Below, piece after piece: positions 25,732-34,901 of a DNA stretch of 44,766 nt (the stretch's first letter is position 1; each line of letters begins with the position of its first letter). The stretch is from Marinobacter sp. GTDB lineage: Bacteria; Pseudomonadota; Gammaproteobacteria; Pseudomonadales; Oleiphilaceae. The stretch spans positions 1-44,766 of the forward strand of contig JASBRL010000049.1 of assembly GCA_030149475.1 (NCBI GenBank). The letters run 5' to 3'. The notes beneath the pieces were generated by a model. The model was not told the origin of the DNA and did not search any database. It saw only the letters and a list, made by a program, of their open reading frames with translations. A program made the translations under genes and the position numbers.

Positions 25732-26044
25732 CCCCAGGGAAGACCTGTTCGCTGACTAACGCATGGTTCACGATTCCGACGGGTTGCCAGGATGACCGCC
25801 ACCCGGAGTTGAGCACTGGGTGGCGGGCAGTCTGACGACTGCATCACAATTCCCCGCTTTTTGCTTGATCGGCCTTGAAGTCAGGCACCCCTGCCAACGT
25901 ATCCTTCTGTTTACCGAGGTATGCTCGGCCTTTACACCCTGATGGAGCACCGGTGTATCTCGGCTGGCGCTGTCCCTGCTTTTCAGGCGGGAATGCGGCG
26001 CCAGCCCGCGTCAATCCACCGGATAACAAGAACTGGAGTCTCCC
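25732..26044. other. Spacer pyrC' / solute-binding protein
   Basis: This 313-base region has no credible gene. It has a hairpin with 9-bp perfect arms at 25796-25826, and a Shine-Dalgarno GGAG near 26035 for the next gene. No clear sigma70 promoter is visible. Confidence 0.5.
25796..25826 (+). terminator. Hairpin after pyrC'
   Basis: CCGCCACCC (25796-25804) and GGGTGGCGG (25818-25826) form a 9-bp GC-rich stem with a 13-base loop, 65 bases after the pyrC' stop. A T-run is lacking, so termination would be weak or factor-assisted. Confidence 0.45.
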
Positions 26045-27055
26045 GTGAAAATACGAAACCTGACCCGCGCGTTGTTCGGTGCCCTGACTCTGCTGGTCCT
26101 GTCGAGTGCAAGCGGAGCCGCCGGGCAGCCTCTGGAACGCAGCTTCTGTGTCTTTGATCCGGTTGGTGCCAACGGCCCGCTGTTCGCCATCACCAAAACG
26201 TTCCGTCCGGTTGCGCTCAAGGAGGGCATCAAGCTCGATCTGCGCGCCTATACCGACGAAAAAGTGGCTGCCGAGGATTTCAAGGCGGGGCAGTGTGATG
26301 CGGTGTTGCTGACCGGCACCCGTGCCCGTGAGTTCAACAAGTTCACCGGCAGTCTCGAAGCCATGGGCGCCATCCCCGGTGAGAAAGAAATGCGCCTGCT
26401 GTTCAATACGCTCAGCCAGCCCAAGGCGCGGCCGTTCCTGATCAACGGTGACTACGAAGTAGCCGGGGTGTTCCCGGGTGGTGCCGTGTACCTGTTCACC
26501 CGTGACCGCTCGATCGATACGGTGGCCGAGTTGCAGGGCAAGAAGATGGCCACGCTTGACTATGATATCGCCTCGGTGCGCATGGTCCGCCACGTGGGAG
26601 CGTCGGTGGTGGGCGCCAATTCCGCCAATTTTGCCGGCAAGTTCAACAATGGCAGCGTTGATCTGGCGTATGCCCCGGCGGTTGCCTATTCACCGCTGGA
26701 GCTCTACAAAGGCGTCGAGCCGGATGGCGGGGTCTTCAAGTACGCGCTGGCCTACATGAACTTCCAGGTGATCCTGCATCGCAGCCGGTTTCCGGACGAG
26801 GCGGGCCAGATGGTGCGGGACGAGTCGATCAAACGCCTTAACCAGGCCTACGACATCATTGCCCAGGCAGAAGCGGAGATACCCGGGGATGTGTGGATGC
26901 ATCCGCCGGCCGCCGATGTCCGGAACTATGATCAGATGCTGCGCGAAGTCCGGTTGTCGCTGGTCAAGGATGGCGTCTACGACCCCCGCGCTATCAAGTT
27001 GATGAAAGCAATCCGGTGTCGCGTGGATGGGGCCCGGGCAGAATGCTCCTCCTGA
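26045..27055 (+). CDS. AdeT-like periplasmic solute-binding protein
   Basis: This 336-residue protein has a signal peptide (about 1-25, LTLLVLSSASGAAG) and a body resembling the AdeT1_2 putative solute-binding family: FCVFDPVGANGPLF, LRAYTDEKVAAEDFKAGQCD, LLTGTRAREFNKFTGS. Some family members were once described as efflux-related (AdeT of Acinetobacter), but the fold is that of a TRAP-type binding protein. The start is GTG at 26045 with GGAG upstream. The TatT-like lipoprotein and TRAP permease downstream suggest it delivers a ligand to that transporter. The ligand is unknown. Confidence 0.75.
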   Translation: MKIRNLTRALFGALTLLVLSSASGAAGQPLERSFCVFDPVGANGPLFAITKTFRPVALKEGIKLDLRAYTDEKVAAEDFKAGQCDAVLLTGTRAREFNKFTGSLEAMGAIPGEKEMRLLFNTLSQPKARPFLINGDYEVAGVFPGGAVYLFTRDRSIDTVAELQGKKMATLDYDIASVRMVRHVGASVVGANSANFAGKFNNGSVDLAYAPAVAYSPLELYKGVEPDGGVFKYALAYMNFQVILHRSRFPDEAGQMVRDESIKRLNQAYDIIAQAEAEIPGDVWMHPPAADVRNYDQMLREVRLSLVKDGVYDPRAIKLMKAIRCRVDGARAECSS

Positions 27056-27085
27056 GCGTCTGCACCCACCAGGCGGCGGTGCGAC

Positions 27086-27358
27086 TTACTGCACCGCTTC
27101 CCGCAGGGCTTTGCCCGGACGGAAGGCAACGGTCCGGCTGGCGCCGATGTGAAGCGGTGCGCCGGTTTGCGGATGCCGGCCGTTGCGGGCCTGGCGCGTA
27201 CGCACGTGAAAGGAGCCAAAGCCAATCAGGGTGACGTCTTCGCCCCGTGCGGCGGCCGCTGAAATCTGGTCGGTGGCAGCGGTGATGACTTCGTTGGCCC
27301 GGTCAAGGCTGAGCCCCGTCTGTTCGGCGATTACCCGGGCGAGGTCTGGTTTGAGCAT
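27086..27358 (-). CDS. HU/IHF-family DNA-binding protein
   Basis: This 90-residue histone-like protein starts with LKPDLARVIAEQTGLS and has the core VTLIGFGSFHVRTRQARNGRHP, then PLHIGASRTVAFRPGKAL. Length is that of HU. The arm differs from typical HU: it has HIGASRT where HU has IPASKV, and lacks most Lys in helix 1. It is therefore a paralogue, not the main HU. It is antisense between two parts of a transport locus, with its start facing the lipoprotein gene. Confidence 0.88.
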   Translation of the reverse strand: MLKPDLARVIAEQTGLSLDRANEVITAATDQISAAAARGEDVTLIGFGSFHVRTRQARNGRHPQTGAPLHIGASRTVAFRPGKALREAVQ

Positions 27359-27628
27359 GGAGTCACGGTGTCCTGTTCAGATGAAAAGCAATCCCCGCTT
27401 CGAGTCGCGGAGCCAGTCGCTACTGAATAAAGCGTTTATACCGGGTCTGTCAATCCATTCAGGTGTCCCCGGGTCGGCCGGCCGCTGTCCGCTTTGAGGC
27501 CCGGGTCTCACAAACCTGTTTAACGCTCATACATAATATCGGTCCTGTTACAGGCTGTTACATAAGCCCGGCAATGATGCCGCTGTTAGTAATCAATAGT
27601 ACACAACAATAATCGCAAGGTGGACGGA

Positions 27629-28681
27629 ATGACAACGGGGAGTATCGACACCGTCGGCCGGGCCGGGAGCCCGGGTCGCAACGGGTGTCTCGCGTTAATG
27701 CTGATGCTGTTGACCACTCTTCAGGGCTGCAGCCTGATTTACAAAACCACCGGCGATGTCATGCAGGGCTTTTCCAAGGCTCACACCGTACCTTACCTGA
27801 TGAAAACAGACGACCTGGCCATGAGTTGCGCCATGAGTCAGGCAACCTCGCCGCTTCTGCTGTCCTTCGGCCGGGTGACGAGTGAGCCGGACCAGTTGGC
27901 TGTCATGTTGTATCTCACCTCCGGGGCCTGCGCGGAAGAGTCTGCCCGTGAGGATGAGCTGAAGGGGCTGGCGGCACTGCAGGGCCTTCACGCGGAAGAG
28001 GCCCGGGACGCATCGATACGACAGCAGCGTCATTATGCGCTGGCAGCCCGGCGTTACTTCAATGGCTGGAAACACTTCAAGGCCTACTACGGCGATCCTG
28101 CCGAAGCAGAGTGTCCCGAATTCGACCAGGACATTGACGGTTTCATCTATCTGGCCGGACTGCTGAATGGTCTGCAGGCGCTGAATGCTGAAATACAGTC
28201 AACCGAGTCGATTGGTGTTCCCAAGAATGTCGGATCGGTCGTGGCGAGCGCGACCGGGTGCCTGGACAACCGCCAGTGGTGGGGCGCACCCATGGCGCTG
28301 CGAGCCACTGTCTGGGCCATGCTGCCCGGCACCATGCCCCAGGGCGAGCGGGCTTTCGAGCGTCTGGCGCAGTCGGATCGCCTGGGTGAAGAAGCCGGTG
28401 TCCGGCTGGCTCACGTCTTTCATGCGATTGCCGCAATCAACAAAGGTGACGATGAGTTGCTGCGGGCGGTTATCCGGCGCCACGCCAAGGCGATTGACGA
28501 GAAACCCGCACCGGAGCAGTGGCGCCTGGTGGATGCCATGGCCACCCGGATGATTCAGGCCATTTCCGATCGCATGTGGGTCGGGCACGTTGGTTATCGC
28601 ACGCCTTCAGGGCAGCTTGGCACCTTCTGGGACGATCAACCCGAAGCCACAGAAACCATGAGTCTCGACGGCATTCTCTGA
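27629..28681 (+). CDS. TatT-like TRAP-associated lipoprotein
   Basis: This 350-residue protein has a lipoprotein signal: a long basic N-region, hydrophobic LALMLMLLTT and lipobox LQGC with Cys34. The rest is mostly alpha-helical with repeats such as ALAARRYFNGWKHFKAYYGD, and resembles the TRAP transporter TatT component (TPR-containing lipoprotein, first described in Treponema). Start 27629 is chosen for AAGGTGG upstream; an in-frame GTG lies nine bases earlier. The fused permease follows 31 bases downstream, so the two form an operon. TatT proteins form trimers that are thought to help ligand handover. Confidence 0.7.
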   Translation: MTTGSIDTVGRAGSPGRNGCLALMLMLLTTLQGCSLIYKTTGDVMQGFSKAHTVPYLMKTDDLAMSCAMSQATSPLLLSFGRVTSEPDQLAVMLYLTSGACAEESAREDELKGLAALQGLHAEEARDASIRQQRHYALAARRYFNGWKHFKAYYGDPAEAECPEFDQDIDGFIYLAGLLNGLQALNAEIQSTESIGVPKNVGSVVASATGCLDNRQWWGAPMALRATVWAMLPGTMPQGERAFERLAQSDRLGEEAGVRLAHVFHAIAAINKGDDELLRAVIRRHAKAIDEKPAPEQWRLVDAMATRMIQAISDRMWVGHVGYRTPSGQLGTFWDDQPEATETMSLDGIL

Positions 28682-28712
28682 CAGGCCGGAATCTACTCAC
28701 AAGGCGATTTTC

Positions 28713-30776
28713 ATGTCTCAGACCCTGTTCAGGCGATCCCCTCGGGAGTGGCTGTCATCGTTTCCGGTATGCCTGTTACTGCTGATTGTGGTTCTGTTCT
28801 CCACCAGCAGCGATATTCACGGCCAGATGCTCAAGCTGGGCGAGCAGATCTGGAGCGGCTACTACCAACTACGGGTTGATCCCGTAAGGCCCACCTGCGA
28901 CCCGGAGCGCGATGTGGACGCGGCGGTTGCCCGGGAACTGGCCGCAGACAGTGATCTGAGTGATGCCATGGCGGACCTGCTGGGTGAGCAGAGCAAGGAC
29001 CCCGGCCAGGTTCGCCAGTCCATTGAACGCTCGCTCGCCGAATGCCGCGCACGCTACCAGGCGTTTGATCAGGTCAGCCAGCGACTGACGCCGGCAGTCC
29101 GGGTATACCGGACCGTGGAACTGGCGCTTGCGGATTTGGTGGCCCTGGGTCTGGCCTCACAACGGTTTATTCTGATCACTCTGGTCATGCTCTGCGCGGC
29201 AACCGCCACCCTGACGCGTCACCACATTGCCATGCGGGCCATGGAAACACGGCTCGATTACCAGGTCTCCCACACCCTGCAAACGATCGCCAACGTAATG
29301 TTGCTGGGCTCCAGTATCCTGTTTCGCCAGCTTACGGTTCAGGGCGGTAGTGCGGTCGATCCGGCTCAGTTGCTGCTTCACAACCTGTGGATCGTGGGTT
29401 TTTCCGGTCTGGTGGTGGCGAGTCTGTACCGCCTGGTCCGGGTGCCCGAGGATCTGCCGGCCGGGGGTAATCTGAACAAGGCCTTTCTGTCAGTGCCGCT
29501 CTATACCGGCATGTGCCTTATTTCCGGCTCCTATTTCGCCTTTATCGGCCACGGGTCGGGTATCGGTATCTATCTGGGCAAGATGATGGAACTGGCTGAC
29601 ATGTTCCTCAATGTGGCGCTCTACGTGTGGATCGGCATGATGCTGAAGCAGACCCGGCTGGCCACCCTGGTGTTTGACGTGTTCCGACCCTGGCGACTGC
29701 CGCCGGAGTTGCTGGCTGTGGTGGCGGTGCTGGTTGCCGCCGTGCCGACGGCTTACACTGGAGCCTCCGGGATTTTCGTCATCGCCGCCGGCGCAGTGAT
29801 CTACGCTGAGCTCCGGGCGGCCGGTGCGCGGCGACAGCTTGCTCTGGCCGCGACGGCCATGTCCGGCTCGCTGGGTGTGGTGCTGCGTCCGTGCCTGCTG
29901 GTGGTGGTGATTGCCTACCTGAACCGTGAAGTCACCACCGACGAGCTGTTCGGCTGGGGTATCTGGGTGTTCCTGCTGACCGCCGCGCTGTTTCTGATCA
30001 TTGCGCTGACGGTCAATCGGCAGAGCCGCTTTGATTGTGCGCCGGCTCGGGTGGCCATCCCGGCGATGGGCCGCGCGTTGTGGGCGCTGGCGCCCTATGG
30101 CCTGCTGGTAACGGCTGTGGTTATGTTCTATCGCTGGGGGCTGGATGTCCGCATGGACGAGTTTTCCGCCCCGCGACTGCTGCCGGTCATCATGCTGAGC
30201 ATTCTGGCCTATGAACATGTGCACTATCGCCGGCGGGTCAAGCAGTTGGCCGACCCGGAACCGGGCGGGATCGAGCATAGCCTGCGTGCGGCGACCAATG
30301 ACACCACCTCAGAAATTGGTGCCCTGTTGCTGCTGCTGGGTCTGTCGGTCAGCATTGGCGGGGTGATCGAGCGGTCGCATCTGATGGGACTGTTTCCGCA
30401 GGCCTTCAGCAGTCCCTGGGCGGCCATGATCCTGATGGTCATGGTGCTGGTGGTGCTGGGTATGATCATGGATGCGTTCGGGGCGGTCATCCTGGTGTCG
30501 GCAACCATTGCCGGTATTGCCTACAGCAGCGGTATTGTGCCGGTGCACTTCTGGATGGTGACGCTGGTGGCGTTCGAGTTGGGTTACCTGAGTCCGCCAG
30601 TGGCGCTGAACCATTTGCTCGCACGCCAGGTGGTTGGTGAGGCGGAAATTGCCGCAGCCGAGCAGCAAAGTGGAACATTCTATCAACGTCACGAGCGGAT
30701 CATCATGCCGCTGCTCACCATGGGCATGGCCCTGTTGCTGGTGGCCTTCGTGCCGCTGCTGTTCTATGCAGTCTGA
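28713..30776 (+). CDS. TRAP transporter fused QM permease
   Basis: This 687-residue membrane protein of the DctM superfamily has a first helix at about 13-30, then a soluble stretch to about 135 and many helices. PTAYTGASGIFVIAAGAVIY and LGYLSPPVALNHLLARQ are typical of the TRAP large subunit. It is too long for DctM alone (about 430), so the N-terminal part probably serves as the Q subunit. It should drive Na+- or H+-coupled uptake, supplied by a binding protein. It ends upstream of a bidirectional terminator. Confidence 0.82.
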   Translation: MSQTLFRRSPREWLSSFPVCLLLLIVVLFSTSSDIHGQMLKLGEQIWSGYYQLRVDPVRPTCDPERDVDAAVARELAADSDLSDAMADLLGEQSKDPGQVRQSIERSLAECRARYQAFDQVSQRLTPAVRVYRTVELALADLVALGLASQRFILITLVMLCAATATLTRHHIAMRAMETRLDYQVSHTLQTIANVMLLGSSILFRQLTVQGGSAVDPAQLLLHNLWIVGFSGLVVASLYRLVRVPEDLPAGGNLNKAFLSVPLYTGMCLISGSYFAFIGHGSGIGIYLGKMMELADMFLNVALYVWIGMMLKQTRLATLVFDVFRPWRLPPELLAVVAVLVAAVPTAYTGASGIFVIAAGAVIYAELRAAGARRQLALAATAMSGSLGVVLRPCLLVVVIAYLNREVTTDELFGWGIWVFLLTAALFLIIALTVNRQSRFDCAPARVAIPAMGRALWALAPYGLLVTAVVMFYRWGLDVRMDEFSAPRLLPVIMLSILAYEHVHYRRRVKQLADPEPGGIEHSLRAATNDTTSEIGALLLLLGLSVSIGGVIERSHLMGLFPQAFSSPWAAMILMVMVLVVLGMIMDAFGAVILVSATIAGIAYSSGIVPVHFWMVTLVAFELGYLSPPVALNHLLARQVVGEAEIAAAEQQSGTFYQRHERIIMPLLTMGMALLLVAFVPLLFYAV

Positions 30777-30860
30777 GGCACCGGATAGCGGTGTCAAGGC
30801 GGCCTGCCTCGGAATCTCTCGTCCCGACTGGCCCCTCAGTACTTCAGGGATCACCAGATC

Positions 30861-30878
30861 AGCGCACTAAGCGCACTA
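30861..30878. repeat. Direct repeat AGCGCACTA x2
   Basis: Two adjacent perfect copies of the nonamer AGCGCACTA lie between the TRAP permease and pckA. They are short enough to be a slippage duplication. Confidence 0.6.
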
Positions 30879-30932
30879 GCCGGGCGGAGCATTCGTTGCC
30901 GCTATCCTGGAAAGTGTCGTTTCTGCCACAGG

Positions 30933-30957
30933 AAAGGCGCCGTTGAAGGCGCCTTTT
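30933..30957. terminator. Bidirectional terminator, TRAP permease/pckA
   Basis: AAAGGCGCC (30933-30941) and GGCGCCTTT (30948-30956) form a 9-bp stem with a 6-base loop GTTGAA, followed by TTTT on the plus strand. It lies between convergent genes and can serve both. Confidence 0.85.
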
Positions 30958-30979
30958 CAGGTCCGGTCAATTCAGTGAA

Positions 30980-32512
30980 TCAGCCTTTTGGCCCCGCATT
31001 AACGATCGTCTCAGACACATCGAACTTCCTGAAGTTCTCGACAAACTGGCCGATGAGTTCGGCGGCCTTGGCATCGTAGTCTTCAGCGTTTTTCCAGGTG
31101 TTGCGGGGATTCAGCAGATTGCTGTCCACCCCCGGCACCTGGACAGGAATATCCAGATTCAGCGTCGGCAGGTGTTCGGTCTCCACATCGTCCAGGTCAC
31201 CATTCTGGATCGCGCCAATCACCGCCCGCGTGGTCGGGATACTGAAACGCTCGCCAATGCCGAAGGGTCCGCCGGTCCAGCCAGTGTTGACCAGGAATAC
31301 CTTGCTGCCGAAATCGTCCATGCGCTTCATCAGCAATTCAGCATAGACGCCCGCCGGGCGGGGGAAGAACGGCGCTCCGAAACAGGTGGAGAAGGTTGCC
31401 TTGAGGCCGGGCTCAGAGCCCATTTCGGTGGAGCCGACCAACGCCGTGTAGCCGCTGAGGAAATGGTAGGCCGCGGCCTCTTTGGACAGCACCGATACCG
31501 GTGGCAGCACGCCGGTCATGTCGCAAGTCAGAAAGACCACGTGCGAGGGCTCGCCGGCGCGATTCTCGACAACACGTTTTTCAACGTGCTCCAGCGGGTA
31601 GGCGCAGCGTGAGTTTTCGGTCAGCGAGACATCGGTGTAATCGGGCTCGCGGGTCTCCGGGTCTATGACCACATTCTCGACAATGGCACCGAAACGAATG
31701 GCGTCCCAGATAATGGGTTCGTTTTTCTGGCTGAGGTCGATGCATTTCGCGTAGCAGCCGCCTTCGATGTTGAACACGGTGCCGGGGCCCCAGCCGTGCT
31801 CGTCGTCTCCGATGAGATGGCGCGCCGGGTCCGCGGAGAGGGTGGTTTTGCCGGTACCGGACAGGCCGAAGAACAGACAGGTTTCACCGTCATCGCCAAC
31901 ATTGGCGGAACAATGCATCGGTAGCACATCTTTTTCCGGGAGCAGGAAGTTCTGTACCGAGAACATGGCCTTTTTCATCTCGCCGGCGTACTGCATACCG
32001 GCCAGCAAGACCTTGCGTCTGGCAAAGTTGATGATGACGCAGCCATCGCTGTTGGTGCCATCGCGCTCAGGTACGCATTCGAAAGAGGCGACGTTGAGAA
32101 TCTGCCACTCTTTCTTGTCGGAGGGGTTGAACGTCTCGGGGCGGATAAACAGTGTCTGCCCGAACAGGTTCTGCCAGGCGGTTTCCGTGGTCATCCGCAC
32201 GGGCAGATAGTGCTCCGGGTCAGCGCCTACGTGAACGCGGGCGACAAAGCTGGTTTTTTCGGCCAGGTAGGCCTCAACGCGATCCCACAGAGTATCAAAG
32301 CGGTCAGCATCAAAGGGGCGGTTGATCGGGCCCCAATGGATGTCGTCTGCAGTGCTCGGCTCTTCAACAATGAACCGGTCCAGGGGCGAACGGCCGGTTC
32401 GCTTGCCGGTTTTCACCACCAGTGAGCCATTGGCGGCCAGTTGGCCTTCCTTTCTTTCCAGTGCCAGCTCGACCAGTCGCGCTGTATTCAGATCATGATA
32501 GGTATTGCTCAC
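30980..32512 (-). CDS. pckA: Phosphoenolpyruvate carboxykinase (ATP)
   Basis: This 510-residue gluconeogenic enzyme converts oxaloacetate and ATP to PEP. The kinase P-loop [14 protein letters not shown] is near 215-228, with the lid and metal motifs [14 protein letters not shown] and [16 protein letters not shown]. The start is placed at GTG 32512 (VSNTYHDLN) because GAGG lies five bases upstream; an upstream TTG extension to 32539 is less likely. It is a single-gene unit with its own terminator. A 204-base region upstream contains its promoter. Confidence 0.95.
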   Translation of the reverse strand: MSNTYHDLNTARLVELALERKEGQLAANGSLVVKTGKRTGRSPLDRFIVEEPSTADDIHWGPINRPFDADRFDTLWDRVEAYLAEKTSFVARVHVGADPEHYLPVRMTTETAWQNLFGQTLFIRPETFNPSDKKEWQILNVASFECVPERDGTNSDGCVIINFARRKVLLAGMQYAGEMKKAMFSVQNFLLPEKDVLPMHCSANVGDDGETCLFFGLSGTGKTTLSADPARHLIGDDEHGWGPGTVFNIEGGCYAKCIDLSQKNEPIIWDAIRFGAIVENVVIDPETREPDYTDVSLTENSRCAYPLEHVEKRVVENRAGEPSHVVFLTCDMTGVLPPVSVLSKEAAAYHFLSGYTALVGSTEMGSEPGLKATFSTCFGAPFFPRPAGVYAELLMKRMDDFGSKVFLVNTGWTGGPFGIGERFSIPTTRAVIGAIQNGDLDDVETEHLPTLNLDIPVQVPGVDSNLLNPRNTWKNAEDYDAKAAELIGQFVENFRKFDVSETIVNAGPKG

Positions 32513-32716
32513 TTGGACCTCGCCCCCGGGTATCTTCAAGATTGTTCTCTGTACCAGACGCGGCAGATCCGATTTTTATGTTTTTGGCCGCAATCTGGCC
32601 GAATAATGAACAATCCGGTCAGTTCAGGCGGGCTATTATGCCAGACGCGCATTTAAAAAACGACTGCTCTCAGACCGCATGGTTATGCTGTCCGCAGGAG
32701 TGCAGCATGGTTCAGA

Positions 32717-33571
32717 TCAGTGCAGTGAATGACCCAGGAAAAGCTGGTCGATATCGTTGCGGTCAAACCGGTAATGGGCATGACAGAACTGGCAGTCCAT
32801 GTCGATCACATCGCGCTCTTCGATGATGCTGTAGCATTCCTCCTGCCCGATCGCCTTGAGCGCAGACAGGGTGCGTTCGCGGGAACAACTGCAGCGAAAT
32901 TCCACCGGATCGGCGTCGAACACGCGAACCTCTTCTTCGTGGAACAGGCGGTGCAACAGGCTCTCGCTGTCCAGGTTCAGCAGTTCGTCCGCCTTGAGCG
33001 TGCTGGCCAGATGATTCACCCGTTGCCACAGGTCGTTGTCCGGTTCGGCGCCGCCGGGCAGTCGTTGCAGTAACAGTCCGGCGCTGCGGTGCTCGTCGGA
33101 AAACAGGATCAGGCTGGTGGCAATCTGTTCGGAGCGGTCAAAATAGTCTTCCAGGCACTGGGACAACGACGGATGCTCCCGCGGGACCACACCCTGGTAG
33201 CGCTGGCCCTGTTCGGGGGTAATGGTAATCGCCATCTGGCCTTTGCCCAGCAACTCATCCAGGGAGTCGGTGGTGGCAGCGCCGTCACGGAACTGTGCCA
33301 GGCCTCTTATCTGACGATCGTGGCTACACTCGGCCATCAGCATGGGGAGCGGGCCGTCACCTTTGGCCTGTAGCGACAGGGTGCCCTTGAACTTGAGCGT
33401 GCCACTCATCAGAACACTGGCTGCCAGCGATTCACCAAGCAGCTTTTTGACTGTCTCAGGGTAGGGCGCCTGCGTGGTGATGTCCTGATAGCTCCGTTGC
33501 AGCTGGACCCAGGCTCCCCGTACCTGGCTTTGCTCAAAGAGAAATCGTTGAAACTGATCCTGGGACGCCAT
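32717..33571 (-). CDS. hslO: Redox-regulated chaperone Hsp33
   Basis: This 284-residue holdase is activated by oxidation. The zinc-binding cysteines are Cys227 and Cys229 (CSCS) and Cys260 and Cys263 (CQFC), in the CxC...CxxC arrangement of Hsp33. The N-terminal core has LGESLAASVLMSGTLKFKGTL. The start at 33571 (MASQDQF) matches the family; the longer frame overlaps the hslR end. It forms a heat-shock group with hslR 70 bases upstream. Confidence 0.95.
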   Translation of the reverse strand: MASQDQFQRFLFEQSQVRGAWVQLQRSYQDITTQAPYPETVKKLLGESLAASVLMSGTLKFKGTLSLQAKGDGPLPMLMAECSHDRQIRGLAQFRDGAATTDSLDELLGKGQMAITITPEQGQRYQGVVPREHPSLSQCLEDYFDRSEQIATSLILFSDEHRSAGLLLQRLPGGAEPDNDLWQRVNHLASTLKADELLNLDSESLLHRLFHEEEVRVFDADPVEFRCSCSRERTLSALKAIGQEECYSIIEERDVIDMDCQFCHAHYRFDRNDIDQLFLGHSLH

Positions 33572-33641
33572 GGTTTGTTCTCCTGCATGGACAATGGCTA
33601 AATCGGGAGTCGGGCTGGTAAGGCGACCGGGGAAAACCGCT

Positions 33642-34049
33642 TCAAAGACCATTCTGGTCCTTGAAGCGCTGAATATTGCGACGATCCTTTTTCGACGGTC
33701 GCCGGGCCGGCGGTAACTGGGCGGCTTGCATGGTCTTGCGTTGCCAGGCCATTTCCTCACGCTGCCGGACGCTGTCTTCCGTTTCGTGGTAGAGCTGTCG
33801 GGCTTCCGGAGCACCCCGCCGACGGTCACTGAGTGCATCCACGATCACGGTGCGTTCTTGCCAGCCCTGGCGGAATTTCAGGCGGGCGCCCACTTCGGTG
33901 AGTTTGCCGGGCTTGCAACGCTGATCGTTGTAGTGAACCTTGCCACCTTCAATGGCTGACTTGGCCAGGTTGCGGGTTTTGTAGAACCGGGCTGCCCACA
34001 ACCACTTGTCAAGGCGAACCCGTTCGTCGGTTTCATTGGTTGCGGTCAT
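33642..34049 (-). CDS. hslR: Heat shock protein Hsp15 (S4 domain)
   Basis: This 135-residue RNA-binding protein has an S4 domain (VRLDKWLWAARFYKTRNLAK, about 11-30) followed by a basic C-terminal tail rich in Arg and Lys. Hsp15 rescues stalled 50S subunits that carry peptidyl-tRNA. Start 34049 has a strong GAGGAG upstream; an ATG at 34079 would be an unsupported extension. It precedes hslO, as in E. coli. Confidence 0.93.
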   Translation of the reverse strand: MTATNETDERVRLDKWLWAARFYKTRNLAKSAIEGGKVHYNDQRCKPGKLTEVGARLKFRQGWQERTVIVDALSDRRRGAPEARQLYHETEDSVRQREEMAWQRKTMQAAQLPPARRPSKKDRRNIQRFKDQNGL

Positions 34050-34118
34050 GTCTCCTCGCCTGACGGGCTTTGCGGGCATTATAACCGGTTCAGGCGTCCG
34101 ATGGCACAGCCTGAGCCA

Positions 34119-34170
34119 GGGAACCTCTCAACACTTGCAGAATCGCCAATAGACTTGCTCAGAGCTTCCC
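34119..34170. repeat. Dispersed repeat, copy B
   Basis: GGGAACCTCT (34119-34128) and AGAGCTTCCC (34161-34170) are inverted with one mismatch and bound a 52-base element. Its 34138-34170 part matches 105-137 at 30 of 33 bases. The right end overlaps the last codons and stop of yrfG (stop at 34159). Confidence 0.6.
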
Positions 34171-34833
34171 CAGACCCGGTAACGGCAAAAGTTCATCAAA
34201 ATGCCGGATCGAGGGTAATGAGGGGTGAGGTGCCGCCGGTTGCTGCTGGCTGTCTGGCGCCAGGATGGCCAGGCAGTGGCCGATGCCGGCTGCGGCCGCG
34301 CTGTCCAGGACCGGGAAGCTGTCGTCGATCATCAGGGTGTTTGCGGGATCATAGGGAATGCGCAATGCCAGGTCCGACCAGAAATCAGCGGCTTCCTTGG
34401 GTTTGCCCAGTTGATGACTGGAAACTATCGTGTCCACCCATTGGTCAAGGCCGGTGGATTCAAGCTTCAAGGCCAGCGGATCCGGATGGCAGTTGGTGAC
34501 GATGACCGTCCGCCGTCCCGAGATTTTGAGTTGGCCGAGAAATTCTTTCACAAACGGGCGGTAAGCAATCCGGTCGCGCACTTCTGCTTTCAGGGCGGGC
34601 ACATCGAGAGACAGACGCTGACTCCAGAAATCGGTGCAGTACCAGTTCAGCGACCCGCGCTCGGCCTGGATCATCGGAATGATGTGGTCACGGCCCTGTT
34701 CGGTTGACAGTTGGTGGTGCTGGGCGTAGCGCGCCGGCAGATGTTCCAGCCAGAAATGGGTATCGAAATGAAGGTCGAGCAGAGTTCCGTCCATATCGAG
34801 GAACACTGTCTCAATGGCAGACCAGTTAATCAT
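34159..34833 (-). CDS. yrfG: HAD-family GMP/IMP nucleotidase YrfG
   Basis: This 224-residue HAD phosphatase has motif I DMDGT (residues 13-17, Asp13 the nucleophile), motif II VTN, GKPK with the motif III Lys, and motif IV MIDDS. The family dephosphorylates purine mononucleotides. It is upstream of hslR and hslO, the order seen in enterobacteria and pseudomonads. The C-terminal residues GLGKL are encoded within a dispersed repeat, so the tail may have been altered by its insertion. Confidence 0.9.
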   Translation of the reverse strand: MINWSAIETVFLDMDGTLLDLHFDTHFWLEHLPARYAQHHQLSTEQGRDHIIPMIQAERGSLNWYCTDFWSQRLSLDVPALKAEVRDRIAYRPFVKEFLGQLKISGRRTVIVTNCHPDPLALKLESTGLDQWVDTIVSSHQLGKPKEAADFWSDLALRIPYDPANTLMIDDSFPVLDSAAAAGIGHCLAILAPDSQQQPAAPHPSLPSIRHFDELLPLPGLGKL

Positions 34834-34901
34834 GACAGTCGGTAGTCCAGTGGTGAATGACTGTCAGGCTGCCGGACTTCCAGCGTCCGTGCAAGATTCC
34901 G

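Noticed and set aside
32512..32539. TTG start for pckA
   Set aside because: The GTG at 32512 has a well-placed GAGG and matches the family; the upstream TTG has neither.
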